This document shows, piece after piece, positions 1-7,694 of a stretch of DNA of 64,000 bases. Source of the DNA: CAVSUR01 sp963731285 (GTDB taxonomy: Bacteria; Actinomycetota; Actinomycetes; Streptosporangiales; Streptosporangiaceae); NCBI GenBank assembly GCA_963731285.1, contig CAVSUR010000002.1:62001-126000 (forward strand). The letters are read 5' to 3'. The notes below the pieces were generated by a model. That model saw only the letters and a list, made by a program, of their open reading frames with translations, did no database searches and was not told the DNA's origin. Both the position numbers and the translations under genes were made by a program. Positions within the stretch are counted from its first letter, which is position 1. Every line of letters starts with the position of its first letter.

Positions 1-10
1 ACGGTATAAA

Positions 11-52
11 TGGCGCAGTATGGATGGCGCAGTATGGATGGCGCGGCGCGGA
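11..52. repeat. 14-bp tandem repeat (three units)
   Basis: The unit TGGCGCAGTATGGA occurs twice exactly (11-24, 25-38) and a third time with changes (39-52). It ends right before the ribosome binding site of the M24 gene. The unit length is not a multiple of three, so copy-number change would shift the frame if translation began at the ATG at position 10; this is one reason to prefer the start at 67. Confidence 0.8.
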
Positions 53-66
53 TGGAGGGACCCGGC

Positions 67-1344
67 GTGAGCACTGACCGCCGGCCGGCGACGACTAGCG
101 GCAGGCCGCTCCCGGCGCCGGGGCACACGGGCGTGGATTACGAGACGCGGCTGGAGTTCGGGCGGCTGCGGGACTACCGGCTGGGCCGGGCCCGGGCGGC
201 GCTGGCGGGCAGTGAGTGCGGCGCTTTCCTGCTGTTCGACTTCTATAACATCCGGTACACCACGCAGACCTGGATCGGCGGGGCCCTCGGCGACAAGATG
301 ACCCGTTACGCCCTGCTCACCCGCGGTGGCGAGCCGATGCTGTGGGACTTCGGGTCGGCGGCGCGGCATCACAAGCTGTACGCGCCGTGGCTGGACCCCG
401 ATAACTGCCGGGCCGGAATGCTCGGCCTGCGGGGCGCGATCGCGCCGTCGGCCGGGCTGATGGCCGACGCTGTTACGCAGATCAAGGGCCTGCTGACCGA
501 CGCGGGCGTCGCGGGTGAGCCGGTCGGGGTGGACATCGTCGAGCCGGCGTTCCTGTTCGAGATGCAGCGCCAGGGCCTGCGCGTGATGGACTGCCAGCAG
601 GCGATGCTGGACGCCCGGCAGATCAAGTCAGCCGATGAGATCATGCTGCTGACCCAGGCGGCGGCGATGGTGGACGGGGTCTACCAGAGCATTGCCGCCG
701 CGCTGCAGCCCGGCATCCGCGAGAACGAGATCGTCGCGCTGGCCAGCAAGCGGCTGTACGAGATGGGCTCGGATCAGGTCGAGGCCATTAATGCCGTCAG
801 CGGCGAGCGCTGCAACCCGCACCCGCACAACTTCTCCGACCGCTACATCCGCCCCGGCGACCAGGCGTTCTTCGACATCATCCACTCCTTCAACGGCTAC
901 CGGACCTGCTACTACCGGACCTTCTCGGTCGGGATGGCCACCGCCAGCCAGCGCGACGCCTACACCAGGGCCCGGGAGTGGATGGATGCCGCCATCGCCG
1001 CGGTCAAGCCCGGCGTGGGCACCGACCAGGTGGCCGCCCTGTGGCCAAAGGCCACCGACTTCGGCTTCGCCACCGAGATGGACGCCTTCGGCCTGCAGTT
1101 CGGCCACGGCCTCGGCCTGGGCCTGCACGAACGGCCCATCATCTCCCGGCTCAACAGCATGCGCGAGCCCATCGAGCTCCAGCCCGGCATGGTGTTCGCG
1201 CTGGAGACCTACTGCCCGGCCAGCGACGGCTTCTCCGCCGCCCGGATCGAGGAAGAGGTCGTCGTCACCCCCGGCGGGCCCAGGATCCTCACCCTGTTCC
1301 CCGCCCAGGATCTCTACGTCGCCAGCCCGTATCCGGGCTACTGA
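67..1344 (+). CDS. M24 (aminopeptidase P/creatinase) family protein with altered metal site
   Basis: This 425-residue protein has a creatinase-type N-terminal domain (about residues 25-185) and a C-terminal pita-bread domain (about 190-425). Family members are mostly Mn-dependent Xaa-Pro peptidases, or metal-free creatinase-type enzymes. The first metal-ligand Asp (D270, in FFDIIHS), the His of GHGLGLGLHE (H347) and the two late Glu positions (E380 and the Glu cluster near 395) can be seen. The second Asp of the usual DxTRTF motif is Cys281 (RTCYYRTF), so a standard dinuclear metal centre is doubtful. The GTG start at 67 is preferred over the ATG at 10 because GGAGGGA lies six bases upstream of it. 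The gene is convergent with the GntR regulator. Substrate unknown; it may belong to the same catabolic locus as the dehydrogenase genes beyond the regulator. Confidence 0.85.
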   Translation: MSTDRRPATTSGRPLPAPGHTGVDYETRLEFGRLRDYRLGRARAALAGSECGAFLLFDFYNIRYTTQTWIGGALGDKMTRYALLTRGGEPMLWDFGSAARHHKLYAPWLDPDNCRAGMLGLRGAIAPSAGLMADAVTQIKGLLTDAGVAGEPVGVDIVEPAFLFEMQRQGLRVMDCQQAMLDARQIKSADEIMLLTQAAAMVDGVYQSIAAALQPGIRENEIVALASKRLYEMGSDQVEAINAVSGERCNPHPHNFSDRYIRPGDQAFFDIIHSFNGYRTCYYRTFSVGMATASQRDAYTRAREWMDAAIAAVKPGVGTDQVAALWPKATDFGFATEMDAFGLQFGHGLGLGLHERPIISRLNSMREPIELQPGMVFALETYCPASDGFSAARIEEEVVVTPGGPRILTLFPAQDLYVASPYPGY

Positions 1345-1392
1345 CCAGCGCCCGGCCGATTAGATCGCAGGCGCCAGGCCATCGGCCGGCGC

Positions 1393-2082
1393 TCAGCCGG
1401 TCAGGTCGGGGTGCTGGGACAGCTCGATCCGGGTGCGCCGGATGTGGCCGCGCAGGTAGCGCTCGGCATCGACGGCGTCCTGGCGGGTGACGGCGTCCAG
1501 CAGCAGCCGGTGCTCGGCCGCGATCACCCAGCGCCGGGACGGGCCGGTGATGGTCACAAACAGCCGCCGGTGGTGCTGGGTCGAGTTCCACAGCCGGGTC
1601 ACCGCGGTGCGCAGCTGGCCGAACTCGCAGCCGGAGTAGGTCAGCAGGTGGAACTCGCGGTCCAGGGCCAGGAACTCGGCGACGTCAGCCCCGGCCTCGA
1701 TCGCGTCTTCGACCTGCGCCAGCCGGTCCAGCTCGGGCTCGCCCAGGTGCGGCATGCTCTGCGCCAGCGCGAGCGGCTCGAGCCGCTCGCGCATCTGGTA
1801 GAGCACGTCGACCTCGGCGAAGGTCAGCCGGGGCACCCGCGCGCCCTTGCGCGGCTCCAGCTCGGTCAGGCCCTCGGCCTCCAGCATCCGCAGCGCCTCG
1901 CGGACCGGCAGGCGGCTGGCCCCGAGCAGGTCGGCGATCTCCTCCTGCCGGATCCGCTCCCCCGGGCCGATCTGCCCGCTCAGGATCGCGTCCCGCAGGT
2001 CAGCCGGCCACCCGCAGGCTGGCCGCCTGCGCCGAGGCTGCGGCCTCCGCACCCCCGGCCCCCGCGCCGCCGGCCCGCACAA
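1393..2082 (-). CDS. GntR-family transcriptional regulator, FCD subfamily
   Basis: The 229-residue protein has a winged helix-turn-helix at about residues 25-90 (RIRQEEIADLLGASRLPVRE, followed by LRMLEAEGL) and an all-helical FCD effector domain after it, with conserved acidic and His positions (LDREFH, AAEHRLLLDAV). Regulators of this type bind palindromic operators and respond to small carboxylic-acid-like ligands. It lies 15 bases downstream of the VOC gene on the same strand, so the two are probably co-transcribed. The shared divergent intergenic region holds two matching palindromes, which suggests autoregulation and control of the dehydrogenase genes. The first 20 residues are Arg/Pro-rich and unlike the family, so the true start may be an internal codon. 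Confidence 0.85.
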   Translation of the reverse strand: MCGPAARGPGVRRPQPRRRRPACGWPADLRDAILSGQIGPGERIRQEEIADLLGASRLPVREALRMLEAEGLTELEPRKGARVPRLTFAEVDVLYQMRERLEPLALAQSMPHLGEPELDRLAQVEDAIEAGADVAEFLALDREFHLLTYSGCEFGQLRTAVTRLWNSTQHHRRLFVTITGPSRRWVIAAEHRLLLDAVTRQDAVDAERYLRGHIRRTRIELSQHPDLTG

Positions 2083-2097
2083 ACGCCGCCGGGCCGG

Positions 2098-2643
2098 TCA
2101 CCCGCCCGCTCCGGCCGGCCCGCCGGGCGCCGCCGCCCACCGCTCCGGATGCCGGTCGAAGGCCTTCCCGGCCGGATAGGAGACGAGTTCGAACTGCATC
2201 CCCCACGGGGCCAGGAAGTAGACCCACCGCTGGCCCTGGCTGGGCCCTTTGCTCGCGGTCGGGTCGCCGAGCACTCGGACCCCGTTATCGCGCAGATAGG
2301 CCACGGCGGTGTCCAGGTCCTCGACGTAGAGCGCGACGTGGTGGCCGCCGATGTCGCTGCCCAGCGGCAGCTGCGCCCGCTGGCCGGGCGCGGCGAACTG
2401 GAACACCTCGAAGATGGCCTGGCCGCCGCAGCGGTAGAAATGCAGCTGCTGCATGACCGCCCGCGGGTCGACGTTCATGTGCTCGCGCATCCAGTCGCCC
2501 TCGTCGTGCCGGAACGGGCCGAGGCTGTACATGTACTCGCAGCCGAGCACCCCGGTCAGGAACCGGTGCGCCTGCTCCAGGTCAGGGACCGTGAAGCCGA
2601 TGTGATCCACGCCGGTCAGGCCCGGCAGCCCCGATGCGGTCAC
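2098..2643 (-). CDS. VOC (glyoxalase/dioxygenase superfamily) protein
   Basis: The 181-residue protein has two beta-alpha-beta-beta-beta modules typical of the vicinal oxygen chelate fold. The first begins at VDHIGFTVPDLEQAHRF, giving the first metal-type His; the second contains GGHHVALYVEDLDTAVAYL and ends with FLAPWGMQFELVSYP, giving the second His and a Glu. Members act as lyases, dioxygenases, isomerases or resistance proteins, and this sequence does not decide the reaction. It is the first gene of the leftward unit with the GntR regulator and is transcribed away from the E1/E2 genes, so a role in the same catabolic pathway is a reasonable inference. Confidence 0.85.
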   Translation of the reverse strand: MTASGLPGLTGVDHIGFTVPDLEQAHRFLTGVLGCEYMYSLGPFRHDEGDWMREHMNVDPRAVMQQLHFYRCGGQAIFEVFQFAAPGQRAQLPLGSDIGGHHVALYVEDLDTAVAYLRDNGVRVLGDPTASKGPSQGQRWVYFLAPWGMQFELVSYPAGKAFDRHPERWAAAPGGPAGAGG

Positions 2644-2652
2644 ACTGCCTCC

Positions 2653-2727
2653 TGTGGATCCAAAACTCGACTTAGCATCGCTGCCATGTCACCATAGTCG
2701 GACACGAAAAACTACTTTGGATCCACA
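2653..2727. promoter_or_regulatory. Paired palindromic operator candidates between divergent operons
   Basis: TGTGGATCCAAA (2653-2664) and its exact reverse complement TTTGGATCCACA (2716-2727) flank an AT-richer 51-base spacer between the VOC gene and the E1 gene. Each is centred on the palindrome TGGATCCA, so each could be a dimer site by itself. FCD-type GntR proteins use short palindromes of this shape. The left copy lies just upstream of the VOC start and the right copy about 55 bases before the E1 start, which suits repression of both directions by the GntR protein encoded here. Confidence 0.65.
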
Positions 2728-2782
2728 AAGGGCTAGCCCGGTGGGTAGCGGAACCGCCGGGGACGGCCCCGGGAGGCGCTCG

Positions 2783-4963
2783 ATGCCCGAGCAGCAACAG
2801 CTCAGCGCGGACGCGCCCTGGGTCGGGCTGCAGGTCAGCCAGGACGACTGGGACGCCGCCGAGCCGCGGCTGCTGACGGCCATGTTCAGCCAGCTGGTGC
2901 TGATCCGCGCGTTCGAGGAGCACGTGCTGAATCTGGCCGGTGACGGGCTGATCCACGGCCCGGCGCACTCCAGCATCGGCCAGGAGGGCGGGGCCGTAGG
3001 CTCGGCGCTCGCACTGACCGCGGCCGACACGGTCAACGGATCGCACCGCGGCCATCACCAGTTCCTGGCCAAGTCCCTGCACTACGTGGCGCCGGACGGC
3101 ATCGACCCCCGCCAGCCCTACCCGGAGGAAGTGCAGGCGCTGCTGCTGCGCTGCCTGGCCGAGATCTGCGGCCTGGACCGGGGCTTCAGCCACGGCCGGG
3201 GCGGCTCCATGCACCTGCAGTGGCGCGAGGCCGGGGCGATCGGCACGAACGCGATCGTCGGCGGCGGGGTGCCGCTGGCGGCCGGGTCGGCGTGGGCGCA
3301 CCAGCGGGCCGGGACCGGCGCGGTGGCGGTCACCTACTTCGGGGACGGGGCCGCGAACATCGGCTCCACGCTGGAGACGCTGAACCTGGCCGCGGCCTGG
3401 CGCCTGCCGCTGTGCTTCTTCATCGAGAACAACCAGTACGCGGTGTCCACCAGCGTGCGCGAGGCGACCGGCGAGCCGCGGCTGTCGGCCCGCGGGCCCG
3501 GGTTCGGCATCACCAGCTGGCGGGTGGACGGGATGGACCCGCTGGCGGTGCACCTCGCCATGCAGGCCGCGGTAGCGCATCTGCGGTCCGGCCGCGGGCC
3601 GGCCGTGGTCGAGGCCGATGTCTACCGGTTCTTCCACCAGAACGGCCCGCTGCCCGGCAGCGCGTTCCGCTACCGGACCCGGGCCGAGGAGCAGGACTGG
3701 CGGGCCCGCGACCCGCTGGCGCTGACCGCGGCGCACCTGATCCGGCGGCGGATCCTCAGCACGGACGCGGTCGAGGCGGCCGGGCGGGCGGCGCAGCAGC
3801 TGGTGGCCGAGGTCGATGACGTGCTGACCGAACCTGCGGCAGACGGAAAACGGCAGATCCGGGCGGCCGAATGGCCGGATCCGAAGTTCGCCCACGTCGG
3901 GGTGCGGGGGGACCTGAGCGAGTTCGCCGGCGCCCGGCTGGCCGAGGCCGGCGGCGCGGGCCCGGCGGTGACGCCGGTCAAGTTCATCGACAGCGTGGCC
4001 GCGGTGATGGACCGCCGGATGGCCACCGACGACCGGATCGTCGTCATGGGCGAGGATGTGCACCGCCTCGGCGGCGGCACCAACGGCGCCACCAGGGGGC
4101 TGGCCGAGCGCTACCCGGGCCGGGTCCTGGGCACGCCGATCAGCGAGAACGCCTTCACCGGCCTGGCGGGCGGGATCGCGCTGGACGGCCGGTTCCGCCC
4201 GGTAGTCGAGTTCATGTACGCGGATTTCATGTGGGTCGCAGCCGACCAGCTGTTCAACCAGATCGGCAAGGCCCGGCACATGTTCGGCGGCGACGACGAC
4301 GTGCCGCTGGTGCTGCGTAGCAAGGTGGCGATGGGCACCGGCTACGGCTCGCAGCACTCGATGGACCCGGCCGGGATCTTCGCGACCTCGGCCGGGTGGC
4401 GGATCGCCGCCCCGTCCACGCCCTTCGACTACGTGGGCCTGATGAACAGTGCGCTGCGCTGCCTGGACCCGGTCGTCATCCTCGAGCACGTGGACCTGTA
4501 CGCCTCGACCGGCGACGGGCCGGCCGGCGACCTGGACTACTGCATCCCGGTCGGCAAGGCCGCCGTGCGGCGGCCGGGCTCCGGCCTGACCGTGATCAGC
4601 TACCTGGCGATGACTAATTACGTGCTCGCCGCGGTAAGCGAACTGCCCGGCGTCGACGCGGAGGTCATCGACCTGCGCTGGCTGGACCGGGCCAGCATCG
4701 ACTGGAACACGATCGGGGACAGCATCAAGAAGACCAGCAACGTGCTGATCGCCGAGCAGGGGCCGCTCGGCCCGTCGTACGGCGGCTGGCTGGCCGACGA
4801 GATCGCGCGCCGGTACTTCGACTGGCTGGATCAGCCGGTCCAGCGGGTGACCGGGGGCGAGGCGTCGCCCAGCATCAGCAAGGTGCTGGAGCGCGCGGCG
4901 ATCGCCCGGACCGAGGAAGTGACCGCGGCGATCGTCGCGATGACGGGGGCGGGTCATGGCTGA
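2783..4963 (+). CDS. Thiamine diphosphate-dependent 2-oxoacid dehydrogenase E1, alpha and beta fused
   Basis: The 726-residue protein joins the E1 alpha and beta chains, which are separate proteins in many bacteria. The alpha part (about 1-385) carries the thiamine diphosphate motif YFGDGAANIGSTLETLNLAA...ENNQYA. The beta part (about 395-726) carries VVMGEDVHRLGGG, the catalytic-type stretch GTPISENAFTGLAGG and VVEFMYADF. It decarboxylates a 2-oxoacid and passes the acyl group to the lipoyl arm of E2. The ATG at 2783 is chosen because GGGAGG lies six bases upstream; the open frame continues back to 2654, but that would cover the operator region. It overlaps the E2 gene by eight bases. Substrate class (branched-chain 2-oxoacid, pyruvate or acetoin-like) cannot be fixed. 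No E3 gene is adjacent. Confidence 0.9.
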   Translation: MPEQQQLSADAPWVGLQVSQDDWDAAEPRLLTAMFSQLVLIRAFEEHVLNLAGDGLIHGPAHSSIGQEGGAVGSALALTAADTVNGSHRGHHQFLAKSLHYVAPDGIDPRQPYPEEVQALLLRCLAEICGLDRGFSHGRGGSMHLQWREAGAIGTNAIVGGGVPLAAGSAWAHQRAGTGAVAVTYFGDGAANIGSTLETLNLAAAWRLPLCFFIENNQYAVSTSVREATGEPRLSARGPGFGITSWRVDGMDPLAVHLAMQAAVAHLRSGRGPAVVEADVYRFFHQNGPLPGSAFRYRTRAEEQDWRARDPLALTAAHLIRRRILSTDAVEAAGRAAQQLVAEVDDVLTEPAADGKRQIRAAEWPDPKFAHVGVRGDLSEFAGARLAEAGGAGPAVTPVKFIDSVAAVMDRRMATDDRIVVMGEDVHRLGGGTNGATRGLAERYPGRVLGTPISENAFTGLAGGIALDGRFRPVVEFMYADFMWVAADQLFNQIGKARHMFGGDDDVPLVLRSKVAMGTGYGSQHSMDPAGIFATSAGWRIAAPSTPFDYVGLMNSALRCLDPVVILEHVDLYASTGDGPAGDLDYCIPVGKAAVRRPGSGLTVISYLAMTNYVLAAVSELPGVDAEVIDLRWLDRASIDWNTIGDSIKKTSNVLIAEQGPLGPSYGGWLADEIARRYFDWLDQPVQRVTGGEASPSISKVLERAAIARTEEVTAAIVAMTGAGHG

Positions 4964-6386
4964 CGTCATCCGGATGCCGGCGGCGGTGGCCGGCGAGACC
5001 GAGGCGGTGCTGACTGCCTGGCTGGTCGCGGAGGGCGAGGCGTTCGCGGCGCAGGACGTGGTCGCCACCGTGGAGACCGCGAAGGCCTCGTTCGACGTGG
5101 AGGCCTCTGCCGGGGGCGTGCTGCTCAAGCGGCTGGTCGGTGAGGGCGCAGAGGTCGAGGCCGGGGCGCCGATCGCGGTGACCGGCACCGCCGGGGAGAC
5201 TGCGCAGGACGCCAGCGAGCTGCTCAGCCAGCTCGGGCTGGCCGTCCCGGACACTCCCGCGGCCGGAGCCGGAGCCGCGGCGCCTGCGGACGCGGCGCCC
5301 GTCCCGGCGGCCCCCATCCCGGCGGTAGCGCAGGCGCCGCCGGAGACGCCGCAGGCGCCCCCGGCGGGAGGCGCAGCAGCGCCGGCCGCGCCGAACGGAA
5401 CGCCGGCCGCTGGCGGCAGCCGGAGCCGCCCGCAGCGGATTTTCATCAGCCCGCTGGCCCGGCGGATGGCCCGGGACGCCGGACTGCCGGTCGAGCAGCT
5501 GCGCGGCACCGGGCCGAACGGCCGGATCGTCCGGCGCGACGTTGAGCAGGCGATCAGCACCCAGCAGGCAGCGTCCCCGGACGTCCAGCCCCCAGCCGGC
5601 CCGCCCCCGGAAGTGCAGCACCCGGCCGTTCAGCCCGCAGCGGTGCAGCACACCACCCCGCAGACGGTCCCGCCGGCTGCGCCCGGGCCCGTCCAGCCTC
5701 CGGCGCCCGGCTATCGCGATCAGCCGCACTCCCGGCGGCGGCGGGTGATGGCGCGCAGGCTGACCGAGAGCGTGCGGAACGCGCCGCACTTCTACCTGCG
5801 GGGCACCGCGGAGGTCAGCAGGCTGATGCGGCTGCGGGACCAGCTGAACGCCGCCGCCCCCGCGAAGATCAGCCTGACCGACCTGGTGATCAAGGCAGCG
5901 GCGCACGCGCATGTCCGGGTGCCCGAGATGAACGTCATCTGGACGCCGGACGCCGTCCGGCACTTCACCGCCGTGGATCTGTCCGTGGCCATCGCGACCG
6001 ACGGCGGGCTGGTCACCCCGGTGATCCGCGGCGCCGACCGGCTGTCGGTGGGGGCGATCAGCGCCATCGTCTCCGACCAGGCGCAGCGCGCCCGGTCGGG
6101 CCGGCTCCGGCAGGAGGAGCTCGAGGGCGGGGTGGCGACCATCAGCAACCTCGGCATGCACGGGACGCAGGACTTCGCGGCGATCATCAACCCGCCCCAG
6201 TCGGCCATCCTGGCTGTCGGCGCGGTGCGCGACGAACCCGTCGTGCGTCACGGCAAGGTGCGGCCCGGGCGGCTGCTGACCGCGACGCTGTCGGTTGACC
6301 ACCGGTCCGTCGACGGGGTCACGGCCGCGCGGTGGATGGAGGCTTTCACCTCCTTGCTGGCCGATCCGGCGCAGATCCTGCTGTAA
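4956..6386 (+). CDS. Dihydrolipoamide acyltransferase (E2) of 2-oxoacid dehydrogenase complex
   Basis: The domains of this 476-residue protein read in order: one lipoyl domain (about 1-80, with the lipoylation lysine in ETAKASFDVEA), an Ala/Pro linker, a peripheral subunit-binding domain (about 160-200, ISPLARRMARDAGLPVEQL...GPNGRIVRRDV), a second Pro/Gln-rich linker, and the catalytic acyltransferase domain (about 255-476), ending with the active-site motif VDHRSVDGVTAARW. It transfers the acyl group from the lipoyl arm to CoA and is the structural core of the complex. The start overlaps the end of E1, indicating translational coupling and a fixed E1:E2 ratio. The E3 partner must be encoded elsewhere. 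Confidence 0.93.
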   Translation: MADVIRMPAAVAGETEAVLTAWLVAEGEAFAAQDVVATVETAKASFDVEASAGGVLLKRLVGEGAEVEAGAPIAVTGTAGETAQDASELLSQLGLAVPDTPAAGAGAAAPADAAPVPAAPIPAVAQAPPETPQAPPAGGAAAPAAPNGTPAAGGSRSRPQRIFISPLARRMARDAGLPVEQLRGTGPNGRIVRRDVEQAISTQQAASPDVQPPAGPPPEVQHPAVQPAAVQHTTPQTVPPAAPGPVQPPAPGYRDQPHSRRRRVMARRLTESVRNAPHFYLRGTAEVSRLMRLRDQLNAAAPAKISLTDLVIKAAAHAHVRVPEMNVIWTPDAVRHFTAVDLSVAIATDGGLVTPVIRGADRLSVGAISAIVSDQAQRARSGRLRQEELEGGVATISNLGMHGTQDFAAIINPPQSAILAVGAVRDEPVVRHGKVRPGRLLTATLSVDHRSVDGVTAARWMEAFTSLLADPAQILL

Positions 6387-6497
6387 GCGGCTGATCCGTC
6401 CTTCAGCGGATCCTCCCGGGACAGCTGAGCCGTTGACGCGGTATCCGGCGCGGATCAGCATGTGAGCCAGGGCTCGGCGCCGCACCCAGGAGGGGTC

Positions 6498-7652
6498 ATG
6501 ACCGGACGCATTGACGAAGTCCTGCAGGCTGCGGTCTCGCGAGGCGATGTGCCCGGCGTGGTCGCGCTGGCGGCCGGCGACGACGGCGTCATCTACGAGG
6601 GTGCGGCCGGCCTGCGCAGCGCTGGCGCGCCCGACCCGATCACGCCGGACACCATGCTGCGGATCGCCTCGATGACCATGATGGTGACCACCACCGCGGC
6701 CTTGCAGCTGCGCGAGCAGGGCCAGCTGGACCTGGACGCGCCGGTGCGGTCCTACCGGCCGGAATTTGCCGACCTGAAAGTGCTGCAGGGCTTCGACGGC
6801 GACATCCCGCGGCTGCGCGCGCCACGGGCCGAGGCCACGGTCCGCCAGCTGATCACTCACACCGCGGGCTTCGGCTACTGGTTCTGGAACGCCGACATCG
6901 ACCGCTACGAGCAGCTGACCGGGGTGCCGAACGTGCTGCCCGGCGACGACGCGATGTTCACTGCCCCGATGCTCTTCGATCCCGGCGCCCGGTTCGAGTA
7001 CGGCATCAACATCGACTGGCTGGGCCGGGTGGTGGAGGCGGTCAGCGGGCTGACGCTGGACAAGTATTTCGAGGCCAGCATCACCGGCCCGCTGGGCATG
7101 AGCAACACGGTGGCGCTGATGAGCGCCGAGCAGCGGGCCAGCTCGGCGCCGATCCACGTCCGGTCCGAGAGCGGCGGCTGGGCGCCGACCGAGATCGACT
7201 GGGCGCAGCAGCCCGACTACAGTGGCGGCGGCCACTTCCTGTACTCGACCCCGCGCGACTACCTGCGCTTCCAGCGGATGCTGCTGGGCCGCGGCGAGTT
7301 CGGCGGCGAGCGGATTCTCTCACCGGCCAGCCTGGACGAGGCCTTCACCAACCAGATCGGCGGGCTGTACTTCCCGGCCTCGATCACGACCGCGCACCCG
7401 GAGCTGTCCGCCGACGTCGCTCTCGGCCCGGGCCTGAAATGGGGGCTCGGGCTGCTGCTCAGCACCGAGCGGCAGCCGGGCATGCGCGCCGCGGGCAGCG
7501 GCGCCTGGGCCGGCCTGTTCAACACCCACTTCTGGGTGGACCCGGCCAGCCGGGTAACGGGCTCGATCTTCAGCCAGCTGCTGCCGTTCGCCGACCCGCC
7601 CGCATTCCAGCTCTACGCCGATTTCGAGCAGGCGCTGTACGCCGGGCTGTAG
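6498..7652 (+). CDS. Serine hydrolase of the class C beta-lactamase fold, catalytic Lys replaced
   Basis: The 384-residue protein has the layout of beta-lactamase/DD-peptidase/esterase family VIII proteins: the nucleophile region near the N-terminus (RIASMTM, Ser58), the middle Tyr motif (FEYGINIDW) and a C-terminal GTHFWVDP-like segment. In the family the nucleophile sits in SxxK; here it reads Ser58-Met-Thr-Met61, because codon 6678-6680 is ATG instead of AAG. Loss of this lysine would normally abolish acylation. ATG at 6498 is chosen because AGGAGG ends four bases before it; an in-frame upstream codon at 6462 lacks such a site. It follows E2 on the same strand after a 111-base gap, so co-transcription is possible but unproven. 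Confidence 0.85.
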   Translation: MTGRIDEVLQAAVSRGDVPGVVALAAGDDGVIYEGAAGLRSAGAPDPITPDTMLRIASMTMMVTTTAALQLREQGQLDLDAPVRSYRPEFADLKVLQGFDGDIPRLRAPRAEATVRQLITHTAGFGYWFWNADIDRYEQLTGVPNVLPGDDAMFTAPMLFDPGARFEYGINIDWLGRVVEAVSGLTLDKYFEASITGPLGMSNTVALMSAEQRASSAPIHVRSESGGWAPTEIDWAQQPDYSGGGHFLYSTPRDYLRFQRMLLGRGEFGGERILSPASLDEAFTNQIGGLYFPASITTAHPELSADVALGPGLKWGLGLLLSTERQPGMRAAGSGAWAGLFNTHFWVDPASRVTGSIFSQLLPFADPPAFQLYADFEQALYAGL

Positions 7653-7694
7653 GCACGCCAGCGTCCGGGCCCGGTTAGCCAGGGAAAGTCAGCC

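Noticed and set aside
10..66. ATG at 10 as the start of the M24 gene
   Set aside because: It would translate the 14-base repeats, and a much better ribosome binding site precedes GTG 67.
2653..2727. The inverted GGATCC repeats as a transcription terminator
   Set aside because: They lie between divergent starts, have a 51-base spacer, and each half is itself palindromic, which fits operators better.
2672..5560. A 962-codon open frame on the minus strand opposite the E1/E2 genes
   Set aside because: It is antisense to two genes with clear domains, has runs of Arg/Pro/Gly/Ala and no recognisable motif. Similar long shadows occur at 4875-7235, 18297-19928, 20446-21834, 22255-23673 and 48765-50861, as expected from high third-position GC.
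6387..6497. GATCCG/CGGATC hairpin (6393-6412) as terminator after E2
   Set aside because: The stem has only six pairs with an eight-base loop and no U-tract; too weak to claim.
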